This document shows positions 23,998 through 33,971 of a DNA stretch of 64,000 nucleotides, one piece after another. Within the stretch, counting starts at the first letter, position 1. Each line of letters begins with the position of its first letter. Both the position numbers and the translations under genes were made by a program. Source of the DNA: Erysipelotrichaceae bacterium OPF54 (GTDB lineage: Bacteria > Bacillota_I > Bacilli_A > Erysipelotrichales > Erysipelotrichaceae); the NCBI GenBank assembly GCA_022834735.1, contig BQKD01000001.1:1775659-1839658 (forward strand). The letters run 5' to 3'. A model generated the notes under the pieces. That model saw only the letters and a list, made by a program, of their open reading frames with translations, was not told the origin of the DNA and searched no databases.

Positions 23998-26049
23998 CTA
24001 TTCAACACCTAACGCTTTGTATACAGCATCTTCTGCACTCTGATAAAAAATTAAATTAAAGTGTCCTATCAATTCAGCAGGTACAGTTGTCAGATCTACG
24101 GCAGATTTGATTGGCAGAAGAACTTTCTTTGCTCCGCTGTCGAAACAAACTTGAAGCGTATTGGCTAATTCATTAACTTTGATGATCGAACCGCCTAGTC
24201 CAATATCACCTAACACAGCAGAACTGCTGATTACTGACTTTCCTAAAGCAATCGAACAAAGGGCTACCAAAGTTGGCAATGCCAGTGTACTCGTCATCCC
24301 GATGCCTTGAAGGTCCTGATAATTAACCATGTAATCTTTTGTAGTTGTACTGATCGATGCACTGATCCGATTTGCGTTGGCTTTCAAATAATTGTAGGCA
24401 ATTATCGATTTTTCCTTACACATTCTATCGGATCCTAATCCGCTTCGATCAAATTTTCCATTTCCAGGTAACATCTGGCTTTCTAGGCGGAACACTCCGA
24501 TCATTCCTGATTTTCCTTGCGATATAGTATATACTTGGCCTGGATTCAGCATACCTTCTGGAATAAGTGTACCGGTTCCCTGTTCCGGAACAGAAACATA
24601 TTTTTCCTCAAACGTCTCATTATCAATATATGAGAAGTTTACATCGTAAAATTCCATTCCGCCAAGTTTTTTCAGTTGTTCTTTTACGCGACGTCGCATT
24701 TCAAGAGACAGTCTTAAGATTTCTTCCAGCTCTTCTTTAGAGTAGTTTCCATCCGGATAAACCAACTTTATAAGTCCAGATACCATTTTTCGAACAGCAA
24801 TTGTATCTCTTTGATTCAAATTTTTTCCTAATAAAAAATATCTGTCCAGTGCATCGGTCTGCTGATCTTTTCTTAGTTCTCTTAAAACTTCGGCCAAATA
24901 ATCGGTTATAAATCCATAATCATTGGTAAAATGATGCGGTCGGAACTTTGGTACTTCCCATCCGGGCAAATAACAGTGAATTCGATCAAGAAAGGCAGTA
25001 TCTGTTCCCATTTCCGGCGGAAATGGATCAAATAAGGAAGATGTTTTCAAAAGCAAATCGACGTTTTGATTGATATTCCCTACAAATACCATAGACGCAC
25101 GTGCTGCTTTTTCTTCCTTTCCGCGAGCAAAAGAACCGCTAGCCATATAATCTTTCATGATCTGGATTCCATCTTTGTCTTTAAAATTAATTCCTGCCAC
25201 TTCATCAAACGCAACACAATCCCAAAGTCCGACAAGGCCGACTGTTTTTCTTCCCATGTTGTAGAAGAGATTGGCGACAGTCGTCTGGCCTCCGGAAACT
25301 AAAATACTATTTGGAGATATTTCCTTATATAAATGCGATTTCCCGGTGCTTCTGGGCCCGAGTTCGCACAAGTTAAAATTGTTTTCGGCAAGAGGAACCA
25401 TTCTTAAAAGCAGAAGCCACTTTTCTCTTATCCACAATTCGTCTGGTTCCATACCAATCGATCGAAGCAGAATATCGATCCACTCTTCTTTGGAGAAATG
25501 CTTTCTGTTTTCTTTCAGATCCTCAAGATCTACATGTGGCATTTGAATCGGTTTCAAATTGCGGATCTTGATCGGACTCGATTGTTTGTCTTCTTCCACA
25601 TACTCATATTCCAGTGAGACCATACACCAGATTCCACCGCATAACAGCCGATCGTACTGGCTTGGATAATCTTCGGCAATTGGAACGTCTTTTAGTCCTA
25701 AATTTGAAAACTCCGCAAAATACGTGTCCTTTTTCACATCCAGCCGTACGGTTATGCTATCAATGACAGAATATGATCCTTTTTGTCGAAGAATGGAAAG
25801 GATCTTTTGCGCTTCATCAGGACGAACAAAATTATCGGAAAGGATCTTTTTCACTTTTTCTACTCCAGCCTGGATGATCGCTTCATCGTCTGAATTGCAG
25901 TATTGACCAAGCAGAAACTCCAAAACATACACAGGAACATTGGCACCTTCTTTGATCTTTTTTGTCAGATCTTTGCGGACAATTTTTCCGTCAAAATGCT
26001 CCCGAAGCTTTTCTTTGATTACTTCCCTGTTTGCTGCTGTTTCGTCCAT
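23998..26049 (-). CDS. brxL: BREX system Lon-like protein BrxL
   Basis: A 683-residue AAA+ protein of the type 1 BREX phage-defence system, the last gene of the locus. The AAA core has Walker A GPRSTGKSHL (about residue 235) and Walker B VAFDEVAGI (about 281). The C-terminal region resembles the Lon protease domain (LPTLVALCSIALGKSVISSS, GDIGLGGSIIKVNELA, AKKVLLP). In the position of the Lon catalytic motif it reads GMTSTLALP, so proteolysis is doubtful. Known BrxL proteins bind DNA as ring-shaped oligomers. ATG 26049 has AGGAGGAG six bases upstream. It follows pglZ after 12 bases. Followed by about 170 A+T-rich bases with no gene. Confidence 0.95.
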   Translation of the reverse strand: MDETAANREVIKEKLREHFDGKIVRKDLTKKIKEGANVPVYVLEFLLGQYCNSDDEAIIQAGVEKVKKILSDNFVRPDEAQKILSILRQKGSYSVIDSITVRLDVKKDTYFAEFSNLGLKDVPIAEDYPSQYDRLLCGGIWCMVSLEYEYVEEDKQSSPIKIRNLKPIQMPHVDLEDLKENRKHFSKEEWIDILLRSIGMEPDELWIREKWLLLLRMVPLAENNFNLCELGPRSTGKSHLYKEISPNSILVSGGQTTVANLFYNMGRKTVGLVGLWDCVAFDEVAGINFKDKDGIQIMKDYMASGSFARGKEEKAARASMVFVGNINQNVDLLLKTSSLFDPFPPEMGTDTAFLDRIHCYLPGWEVPKFRPHHFTNDYGFITDYLAEVLRELRKDQQTDALDRYFLLGKNLNQRDTIAVRKMVSGLIKLVYPDGNYSKEELEEILRLSLEMRRRVKEQLKKLGGMEFYDVNFSYIDNETFEEKYVSVPEQGTGTLIPEGMLNPGQVYTISQGKSGMIGVFRLESQMLPGNGKFDRSGLGSDRMCKEKSIIAYNYLKANANRISASISTTTKDYMVNYQDLQGIGMTSTLALPTLVALCSIALGKSVISSSAVLGDIGLGGSIIKVNELANTLQVCFDSGAKKVLLPIKSAVDLTTVPAELIGHFNLIFYQSAEDAVYKALGVE

Positions 26050-26061
26050 CAAAATCTCCTC

Positions 26062-28653
26062 CTAGCTAAAGAAATCAAAATCGTCAAATGCCATTGAGAT
26101 ATCAATCTGCATTTCTTCTTTGACTGGCGCCTGCAGTCCTTCTTCATCCTGAATCACAAGATAATATAATTCATGACTATTGTACGGCCGCTGTTTTAAA
26201 TTAAATGTCAGCCTAAATATCCGATCAACCCCGCTTAAGCTCTTTCGATCAGCAACAATTTTTTGAATATCGCTAATAATATTTCCGTTTAAATCCATCA
26301 TAAATACATTGTAAGTAGATGGCACATAATTGTCTTTTACAGCTTCTTTTTGGTAGAAGTCCAAACTGAAAATCATGTTGCTGATCTTCCTGCTGGCTGA
26401 CAGGATACCGATCGTTACAGGTTGGGTATCGTACTTCTCTTTATTATTTTGATATCCTTTATAGTCTGATCTTACATATTTATACCGAATGACAGGAACG
26501 ACAAGTTCCTGAAGACTGGCTCCTCCATGAACAAAGTTCTGACTGCCCGAGCCCTTGATCCGGATGTTTTCTCTTGGTGTAAATGCTTTGTATCCATCTT
26601 TGTTATAGAAACCTTTGACTGGCATCAGGAACTCTGGATCCGCTTGATCGTTTGTGATGACATATCTTCGCCCCTGTTCAATAATATCTTTTTTGAATGA
26701 TGACCGTTCCAGCTTATCCGAGTCTCTCAAATGCTGATACGTATAGAGGAAACCATGATCCGAAGTGATGACGATATTCAAACCGTTCAAACTTCCTGTC
26801 AGCATTCTTACCAAATTGACAATTTCCGATTGTGCTGTTTCGCATGCCGTGAAAGTATTTATTTCATCATGATGTCCCATACTGTCAATCGTGTCATGGT
26901 AGATATAGATCACATCCTGACCTTTGATTAATTCCCTCTGCTCGACCTTTTTCATCAATATGAGATCTTTATAACGAACTGCTACACTGTTCGGCTTTCT
27001 TCGTTTTAAAATGTCATCACGATCAGCCATGTCTGTTGGATTCCCATCAGTAAGTACTTTTAAAGATTCTCCTTTTTTTACTAGCGACAACTCACGATGC
27101 GGTAACAATGCAGCCATCCCAAATTTCGTGATGCTTGGAAAAATTGATTGTTGTGATTCCAATTTCACATCAGCTTTTGTTTCGCTTTTTAACTGTTCCG
27201 CAATATCTGTTGCGATTTCATAACGCAAAGCATCTGAAATAATAACGTACAGTTTGTTTTCATAAGATGAAACGACTCTTTCGTAGAAATTAGACTGCTG
27301 GTCGATTCCGGAAATTTCTCCCGTTTCAGCCAGATCTGTCTCGATAACGTTTGTAAAGTTTTCTGCCAGTCGATCAAGGAACCAATGTTCATACAATCCT
27401 TCTACTTCATCCACAACTTTTCTGAAATGATCATCAAGAATTGGGTTGTAATTCGTTAAGCTTTGGGCAAAAGCAACATGAAATTTTCGATAATACGTAT
27501 CCATCGAACAGTAATCGTCTATATAGGCATTCCATATTTCTTTTCCATTCGTATGATGGAACCCGACAATGTGATTATCATGGAACTTCTGCATTTCGGC
27601 TACCTGTAATAAGCCGTTATAGTATTCTTTGTTTTCTTCATACCAGACCATGGTCCTGCGCGTTTCGATTATTTTCGACAATTCATCTGCACAGATCATA
27701 TGGTCAATGACTCGTTCCATCAATTTATTTAATACAACTTCATCGATACATGGCAGAATTTCTGTATTTGCCAGAACACGAACATCAATTTTATTGAATC
27801 GATCAAATAGATGAAGTTTTTCCTCGACCGCCCGCAATACAGAAACTAGACCCTCTTTTTTATCGTTATGAAGCCACTCATCAAGCATTTCATAACAGAA
27901 TCCATTTTGAAATGAATTGTAGCGGTTTTCTAGACCGGCAAGATATCTCTCTGGCAATGTTTTAGTCAAAGCGCTCAACACAATATGTGCATCCATCTCG
28001 TCAACATTGGGTACCGTTTCATTTGAATATCCCGTTGTTCTGCTGACCATGGTCCAGAACTTATCTGCAGCATTATATTTATACAACTCCATTTTCAAAG
28101 AATTAGTCTCATCGTTTCCATCTGCCATAACCGCCTTGATGATTGCTTTCGGATCCAAGGATTGAACTTTGCAGATCGAAGCAAGGATAGCCATATGCAG
28201 TTTTGACGGTGAATTGATCTGTTCGCCAAACTGAGATACTAGCTTTCTCCGGCTTGCCGCATTTAAAAAGCTTCGATATTGCTTGATTTCATGACGAATA
28301 GCCGGATTTTGTTCGATATGCATTTCCTGCATCCACATGGAAAGCTGATCCGCTCTGAACTCTTCACTGTACAATTTGATATCAAGAAGCCAGTCATTTT
28401 CCATCTCTACCTTGATCGGATTGTAGACTAGATAATTATTTGTCAGATCATCATGATTCAGGATCTTCTTGATCTCGAAGTTATTTGTTTCTGTCAGTAC
28501 AAGCTTTTTCGCATTGTTTAATACAAATTCAACGATTTCTCCCAGAAACTCTTTATCTTCATCATTCCAAAAAATGATCCTACGCTCATAAAATTCTGGC
28601 AAAGGATCAGAAAACCTTTGTTCCAATTTCTTTTTTATATCATCCATTGCCAT
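26062..28653 (-). CDS. pglZ: BREX phosphatase-like protein PglZ (type A)
   Basis: An 863-residue protein with an alkaline-phosphatase-superfamily core in the second half: YVIISDALRYEIA (about residue 480, metal Asp), IYIYHDTIDSMGHHDE (about 580) and ITSDHGFLYTYQHL (about 640). PglZ is required for BREX methylation and exclusion, though its true substrate is not settled. The long N-terminal half is helical. AGGAGG lies eight bases before the ATG, which overlaps the end of the broken DUF1016 gene by 14 bases. The C-terminus ends in an acidic stretch DDFDFFS. Confidence 0.94.
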   Translation of the reverse strand: MAMDDIKKKLEQRFSDPLPEFYERRIIFWNDEDKEFLGEIVEFVLNNAKKLVLTETNNFEIKKILNHDDLTNNYLVYNPIKVEMENDWLLDIKLYSEEFRADQLSMWMQEMHIEQNPAIRHEIKQYRSFLNAASRRKLVSQFGEQINSPSKLHMAILASICKVQSLDPKAIIKAVMADGNDETNSLKMELYKYNAADKFWTMVSRTTGYSNETVPNVDEMDAHIVLSALTKTLPERYLAGLENRYNSFQNGFCYEMLDEWLHNDKKEGLVSVLRAVEEKLHLFDRFNKIDVRVLANTEILPCIDEVVLNKLMERVIDHMICADELSKIIETRRTMVWYEENKEYYNGLLQVAEMQKFHDNHIVGFHHTNGKEIWNAYIDDYCSMDTYYRKFHVAFAQSLTNYNPILDDHFRKVVDEVEGLYEHWFLDRLAENFTNVIETDLAETGEISGIDQQSNFYERVVSSYENKLYVIISDALRYEIATDIAEQLKSETKADVKLESQQSIFPSITKFGMAALLPHRELSLVKKGESLKVLTDGNPTDMADRDDILKRRKPNSVAVRYKDLILMKKVEQRELIKGQDVIYIYHDTIDSMGHHDEINTFTACETAQSEIVNLVRMLTGSLNGLNIVITSDHGFLYTYQHLRDSDKLERSSFKKDIIEQGRRYVITNDQADPEFLMPVKGFYNKDGYKAFTPRENIRIKGSGSQNFVHGGASLQELVVPVIRYKYVRSDYKGYQNNKEKYDTQPVTIGILSASRKISNMIFSLDFYQKEAVKDNYVPSTYNVFMMDLNGNIISDIQKIVADRKSLSGVDRIFRLTFNLKQRPYNSHELYYLVIQDEEGLQAPVKEEMQIDISMAFDDFDFFS

Positions 28654-29734
28654 TTTCCAAACCTCCTAGATCATACTGCAAATAAAACATCATTTTCTGC
28701 GTCTCAATTTCATTTCTTAATTCTTCTTCTGTTGGCAGATACAGTTTGTATTTGCTTGCAAACAACTGTTCATTTCCCTTAAGGATCGAATATCGGGCAA
28801 TGTCTTCGTCCGTGTCCGAACAAAGAATGATCCCGATCGTAGGATTGTCGCCTTCTGTCCTTTTCAATTCATCGTACATCCGGACATACATGTCCATTTG
28901 TCCTACGTCCTGATGGGAAACCTTGCTTGTTTTCAGATCGATCAGGACAAAGCACTTCAGGATGTAATTGTAGAACACGAGATCGATGTAGTAATCCTGT
29001 TTTTCCGTATGAATATGCTGCTGTCGGGCAACGAACGCATATCCTTTTCCAAGCTCCATCAAAAACTTCTGTAAATTCGTGATGATGCTTTTTTCCAGAT
29101 TCGATTCTGAAAAGTCGGTATTGTTGGGATATCCCAGAAACTCGGCAATGACGGGATTTTTGATAAATCCCAACTTGTCTTTTTGATAATCTGCCGTCAA
29201 GGATTCCATTTCTTCTTTGACAACCTCTTTTTTCTGCGTCTGCAGCAATCGATAATAATACTGAGAAGAAATATTCCGCTGCAAGGTGCGCACGCTCCAT
29301 GCTTCATTGCCTGCTTCCTGCGCATACCAGTCTCTTGCCGTTTCATCTTCTATCTGAAGCAAAGTCCGATAATGAGTCCACGATAGCAACTTCCCAAAAG
29401 ATATTCCACTCAGTGAGTTGAATATCTTTTGAAAGTAGATATAAAAGCGATAATAACTGTATAAATTCGATTATGCAAATCCTTTTCCAAAAATTTCAGT
29501 GAGTTTTCTAGATAAATTCTTAATTACTTCACTTCCATATTCTGCCCGATCTTCTCCATCCAGAATCTCATCGGCAATACGCTGCCCAATCAGCCAGTTT
29601 CGATACACCAATGCCACATTCACAGCCTGATACGCTGTCTTTTGAGAGGCTTCAATAATATATTTCATGTCTGCAACAATATCATCTGTCTTAGGTACTT
29701 CGATCATTTCGCTGATTTCTAAATTATTGATCAT
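28640..29734 (-). pseudogene. DUF1016/YhcG-type PD-(D/E)XK nuclease broken by one ochre codon
   Basis: One continuous frame of 365 codons is interrupted by a single TAA at 29471-29473. Upstream is the DUF1016 N-terminal domain (VALVYRNWLIGQRIADEIL, KLTEIFGKGFA); after the stop the frame continues directly with SNLYSYYRFYIYFQKIF and LLSWTHYRTLLQIED, then the nuclease domain (YYIDLVFYNYILKCFVLIDLK, about residue 240). Intact relatives have Lys, Arg or similar where the stop lies. GGGAGGG precedes ATG 29734. It lies inside the BREX operon between pglX and pglZ. The C-terminal part could still be made from an internal TTG (29389), leaving a free nuclease domain; I treat the gene as broken. The ochre codon is the only visible defect. 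Confidence 0.85.
29396..29430. repeat. 35-base near-perfect inverted repeat within the broken nuclease gene
   Basis: AAAAGATATTC and GAATATCTTTT (11-base arms) enclose an inner ACTCA-G-TGAGT pair; 16 of 17 positions pair. On the minus strand it starts about 40 bases after the ochre codon. Confidence 0.8.
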
Positions 29735-29764
29735 TTTATTTCCCTCCCAAACACACATTGCGGT

Positions 29765-32700
29765 TTATTTGATTTTGGCAAGCAGCTTGCCGAATTTTTC
29801 GTAGTTTACTTTGACTCCATCGTCCAGATCCATTGGAAGCATCATATCAGCATAGTGATGCACTTCTTCCTCATATTTCCGAAGTTCTTCATCCTGTCCT
29901 TTTAAAGCTTTCAGTTCTTTATTTAAACGAACTCTTTCCGAAGATGTAAGTTCACCATCCAGCAGTTTTTCATCCATTTCTATCAAGTTCCGATAACAAG
30001 ACTGTTGTTCAAAAACATATTGCGTACGCAAGCGCGCAATCAGATCCGGCTGATAACGATGAATGTACATCAATGCTTTGAATCCGTTTTTCTTTCCACT
30101 GTCAAACAGCCAGTAGATCGGCCGTTTCTGATAGATCTTGCAATGATCTTTATAAAAATCTTTCAGGAAATAATCCCGAATCACTTTACGAGACGTTCCC
30201 TTTCCTCCAAGAACAGAAGCAATAAAATTAAGATTTTCTTCCAAAGTATCTTTTCCATAAACAGCTTCTACAAATTGCACAAACCGATCCACGATATCAT
30301 CTTCAAAGTATTCATCCGAACTGATTGGAATGATATTGTCCGCATCTGGAATGTATGACGTATATTTGCCTGTATCCCACATTCCACCTGCAAATGCCAA
30401 TCCAGGAACATCCAATGAATACCGACCAAACATACAACCAACTGCATACGATATAAAAGATACTACCACATCCCGTTTAGTAAGAGCATAATTATTGTTT
30501 TTCATATTTTCAGGTACAACATCTTTTGTATCATATAAGCAATGTACTGTTATGTCCTTATCTTCTACTTCAGGCGTTAATTCATCCTTTAATCCATAAA
30601 TATTTATAAAAACCTTATTCAATTCCTCTTCATTTGCTTTCAAGGAAGAAAAACGATTATTACATTCTTTTTTCCACAAAGAATAGGAATCTTGAATAGT
30701 AAACACAATCTCTCTATTCTTTACCAATGGATGTTCTTCAAAATCCCACGATGTCTCAAAAGAGTCCCAGTCAATTTTCTCAAAATTAATACATTTTTTT
30801 ACTATATCATTGATTATACGCTCTTTTGACTTAGCAATTATAATTGGAAAAGATTTAATAGCTCCTGTTTCAAAATTTAAAGTAGGACTTAATAATTCAA
30901 TAAATAAATATTTTAATTCAGAATTTAACGCTCCCATAATGTAAAACAAATTATCACACAGACCAAATATTGAACATCCAGCTACATCAAAAATAAATCC
31001 TGGTTCGTAATATCTTACAGAAAACCTATTTGATGATACCTTTGACCAACTAATACTTTCTAAAAAATAATATTCTCTATTCCAACATTCACTATTCTTT
31101 TTTTCGATTTCACCTTTTTGTAAACGCTCTTCTTTAAATGTTCTGATATTATATCCATCATTCTCCCAGTCTACTAGATGTGTTCTATTACCATACCAGC
31201 GTCTATATTCACCGCCTTTATTATATGGAAACCATTTTACCGGTTTTCCGATGGTATCTGTTCCTCGAAGATAGCCTATACCTACTTTATTAAATTCCAC
31301 TTCTTGCCAAAGTCTAACAAATTTTTCATTTTCTCCAGTAGCCATTCCTACTCGAGGATCAGCAAATTGGTCCAGTCTTTTGCATGTATTATATTTTTTG
31401 ATCGCATTGCCACCTAGTTGATAACATAATATTTTATTTGGAATTTTATTTAATTCTTTAATAGAAATAAAATAGATGTTGTCTATATATTTTGAATTTT
31501 GTATATATTTTTTCCATTTAAAATGTGTTAAATCAAGAAATGTTGAGTTGTAACTAGCTAAACGATATTTTCTGAAAACACATGCAACTGATTGAACTAC
31601 TTCCCCTCCTATACCTTCAAATGCCCCTGCTCCAATATGCAATAAATTTAAAATCACATTACGATCATAAAGTGTTTCTCGAAATTTTTTAAATCCAGAT
31701 AAAAACATCCACGAATGCTGATTTACAATCGAATAAATTCCATCATCTTTAAGCATCGCATAACAAACATCCATGAAAACTGTGAACATATCATTTTTAG
31801 AAAATACATAATTCTTAGTCACATATTTATTTAATTTAGTGTTCATACCTCCCCTCACACTTAAATAAGGGGGATTAGTTACGCATATCCAGTACTTCTG
31901 ACTTAAGTATTTTGCCTGTTTGATCAATGGTAATAAAGTATCGGCAATAGTTTCAGTATCGATCATATCAAGTAAATTTCCAGTTCCATCTGCATTTTGA
32001 AGTTGTTCGATCTTGTTCTCTAATTCAAGTAATTCTTCCAAAGAATAATTGACCTTGATAATACTTCCTAATTCTTCCGCATCTTCAAAATCTTGAATCA
32101 ATCGTGTAGCAATATCTTTACTATCACTTAACAAATTCAATTCATATTTTTCTAATGGATAACTGTTCCGGATATATATAATATTCGGTTCAATCTTTTT
32201 TCCATCAATATTCATTCTCAAAATTCTTCGATTATACTGGCGCGCTTTCATCATTAACGCAAAATAGGTTAACTGATAAGCACGCTCATCAATATCCATA
32301 CCATACAAATTATTTTGAATAATACTTAATGCAGCATCTCTTTCAGAATAGCCACAATCTTTATAAATCTGCATTAAAACTTCAAAAGCATATACAAGAA
32401 TATGTCCTGAACCCATACAAGGATCCATTACTGTAAGCTCTTCCGGATTTACATCCATTAGTTCCTGTTCGATCTTCTCTAATTTATCAATAACTTCTTT
32501 TTCCTGTTTTGCTTCCGGCAAATAGTACTTCCAATCAAATTGAGAAGAAATAAATCGTTCATTTTCAATTCGTTTTTTATTGGTATCATTAAGAGACATT
32601 TCATTTGGACTCAGTCCATCTGCAAAAATTCCCATATGCTTCTTTTTATCAATATATAACCGTCCAATACTGTTTTGGATCATATATCGGACGATCCAGT

Positions 32701-33436
32701 CAGGAGTAAACATTTGTGTAACGAACGGAATTTCACCTTTAGAAACTTTATATCCTTTTGGTTTAGCATATACTTCAGCCTTAGGCTCCGTATTATAATA
32801 CTGATACAGCCAGCCAATGATCTCTACTTGGCCCTCTTTCTGAACATTGAAATCATTTACATCAATATCTGAGATCATTCGTCCAATGACACTCTCATTA
32901 TTCAAGAGATTATCTGGGAAAAGGAGAACTTTATAATCGTTGATCTTTGTAAACATACCAGGTAAGTAATTACCCATATCATCACATGAAGCAATGAGCA
33001 GTTCTTTATACAATTCCTGACGATCATTTGCCTGTAAAAGATCATAAATCCTTTGCGGATCTAAACCTTCTAAATCTACATTCAAAGCTTCTTCTAAAAT
33101 CTGTGGTTTAAATTCATTGAATTCGTTTGTAAACAAACGAATTCGATTTGGAAGATAGTTATTCACTTCCATGAAACGAAGAGCAATAAAACGGTTGAAC
33201 CAGGTATAGGCAACTTCTTCCATTACCTGGTCAAACCCATTTTCATTGATCTTTTGTATGAGTTCTTTTCTTTGCTTAATTTCTTGTTTAGATAACAATT
33301 TTTCGTTTATCGTTTCTTCGTTTTTATTTCCTTGCTTATTTTTTTCAATTCCATATTCATATGCTTTACGGGTTACGCGCTCAATCAATTCCTTGCGTGC
33401 CCATATGGCATAATTCTTTATTGCTGTTTTGTTCAT
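29765..33436 (-). CDS. pglX: BREX-1 adenine-specific DNA methyltransferase PglX
   Basis: A 1,223-residue enzyme that adds N6-methyladenine at a specific sequence on host DNA, marking self, and is needed for phage exclusion. It starts MNKTAIKNYAIWARKELIE, typical of type 1 PglX. SAM-binding motif I is MDPCMGSGHILVYAFE (about residue 340) and the catalytic motif is TNPPYLSVRG (about 525). The second half should hold the target-recognition domains that set specificity; it is visibly more A+T-rich than the first half, with runs of Asn, Lys and Ile, which may reflect exchange of that part. The start has only a weak ribosome site. The stop lies 31 bases before the start of the broken DUF1016 gene. 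Confidence 0.96.
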   Translation of the reverse strand: MNKTAIKNYAIWARKELIERVTRKAYEYGIEKNKQGNKNEETINEKLLSKQEIKQRKELIQKINENGFDQVMEEVAYTWFNRFIALRFMEVNNYLPNRIRLFTNEFNEFKPQILEEALNVDLEGLDPQRIYDLLQANDRQELYKELLIASCDDMGNYLPGMFTKINDYKVLLFPDNLLNNESVIGRMISDIDVNDFNVQKEGQVEIIGWLYQYYNTEPKAEVYAKPKGYKVSKGEIPFVTQMFTPDWIVRYMIQNSIGRLYIDKKKHMGIFADGLSPNEMSLNDTNKKRIENERFISSQFDWKYYLPEAKQEKEVIDKLEKIEQELMDVNPEELTVMDPCMGSGHILVYAFEVLMQIYKDCGYSERDAALSIIQNNLYGMDIDERAYQLTYFALMMKARQYNRRILRMNIDGKKIEPNIIYIRNSYPLEKYELNLLSDSKDIATRLIQDFEDAEELGSIIKVNYSLEELLELENKIEQLQNADGTGNLLDMIDTETIADTLLPLIKQAKYLSQKYWICVTNPPYLSVRGGMNTKLNKYVTKNYVFSKNDMFTVFMDVCYAMLKDDGIYSIVNQHSWMFLSGFKKFRETLYDRNVILNLLHIGAGAFEGIGGEVVQSVACVFRKYRLASYNSTFLDLTHFKWKKYIQNSKYIDNIYFISIKELNKIPNKILCYQLGGNAIKKYNTCKRLDQFADPRVGMATGENEKFVRLWQEVEFNKVGIGYLRGTDTIGKPVKWFPYNKGGEYRRWYGNRTHLVDWENDGYNIRTFKEERLQKGEIEKKNSECWNREYYFLESISWSKVSSNRFSVRYYEPGFIFDVAGCSIFGLCDNLFYIMGALNSELKYLFIELLSPTLNFETGAIKSFPIIIAKSKERIINDIVKKCINFEKIDWDSFETSWDFEEHPLVKNREIVFTIQDSYSLWKKECNNRFSSLKANEEELNKVFINIYGLKDELTPEVEDKDITVHCLYDTKDVVPENMKNNNYALTKRDVVVSFISYAVGCMFGRYSLDVPGLAFAGGMWDTGKYTSYIPDADNIIPISSDEYFEDDIVDRFVQFVEAVYGKDTLEENLNFIASVLGGKGTSRKVIRDYFLKDFYKDHCKIYQKRPIYWLFDSGKKNGFKALMYIHRYQPDLIARLRTQYVFEQQSCYRNLIEMDEKLLDGELTSSERVRLNKELKALKGQDEELRKYEEEVHHYADMMLPMDLDDGVKVNYEKFGKLLAKIK
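33119..33144. repeat. 26-base palindrome inside pglX
   Basis: GAATTCGTTTGT and ACAAACGAATTC are perfect 12-base inverted arms separated by AA, about 100 codons into pglX, where it encodes RLFTNEFNE. Confidence 0.85.
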
Positions 33437-33440
33437 ATTC

Positions 33441-33947
33441 TTATCTAGATTTTTTAGTACCGTTTGTTTTTCCTGTATTCTTGTTCATTAATTTGCTTTC
33501 AATAAAGGATGCACAACATTCTGTTAATGGCTCTCCGATCGCTTTTCTAAAATTAAATCCTAATAATTGCATGGATTTTAAAGTTTCTTTAGAAATCAAT
33601 TGTTTAAAAGGTTCAATTTGGTCTTCTGGTATTTGGTTACTTTTATCATTAAACGAATTCATTAAATCAAGAGCGCGTGATATTGTATTGTGTAAATAAT
33701 CAATATCACTATCACTAATATTTAATCTATCCAATTCATCCTTATAAGCCATCGCAATACGGATCGCCTCATCTCTGTCAGCCAATAATTCGTTAATTAT
33801 TTCCTCATACTGCCTTCTAGTATTTTCTAAATCTTTGTCCGTTCTAATCGTTTTAATCTTCGTACCTATTGTACTTGCAGTTTTCTGAACAGCTAATTTT
33901 CCTAATTCTATACCCATATCAGCAAGCATTTTTGTTGTATCATCCAT
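33441..33947 (-). CDS. Unrecognised BREX-embedded protein
   Basis: A 168-residue protein between brxC and pglX. I recognise no family. It is soluble, with an N-terminal helix (MDDTTKMLADMGIELGKLA), a charged coiled-coil-like region at about residues 28-75 (LENTRRQYEEIINELLADRD) and a C-terminal Lys/Asn-rich tail (NKNTGKTNGTKKSR). No catalytic motif is visible. AGAGGTG lies before ATG 33947; an ATG at 33968 would include that site. It is 24 bases downstream of brxC and 4 bases upstream of pglX, so it is translated within the BREX operon. It could be an accessory factor, such as a PglX partner or an inhibitor, but there is no direct evidence. Confidence 0.75.
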   Translation of the reverse strand: MDDTTKMLADMGIELGKLAVQKTASTIGTKIKTIRTDKDLENTRRQYEEIINELLADRDEAIRIAMAYKDELDRLNISDSDIDYLHNTISRALDLMNSFNDKSNQIPEDQIEPFKQLISKETLKSMQLLGFNFRKAIGEPLTECCASFIESKLMNKNTGKTNGTKKSR

Positions 33948-33971
33948 ATTAAATTCACCTCTTATCATTTC

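Noticed and set aside
29471-29473. Programmed readthrough of the ochre codon in the DUF1016 gene
   Set aside because: TAA is not used for selenocysteine or pyrrolysine, and no known recoding signal was recognised; a mutation is the simpler reading, though the downstream hairpin is listed separately.
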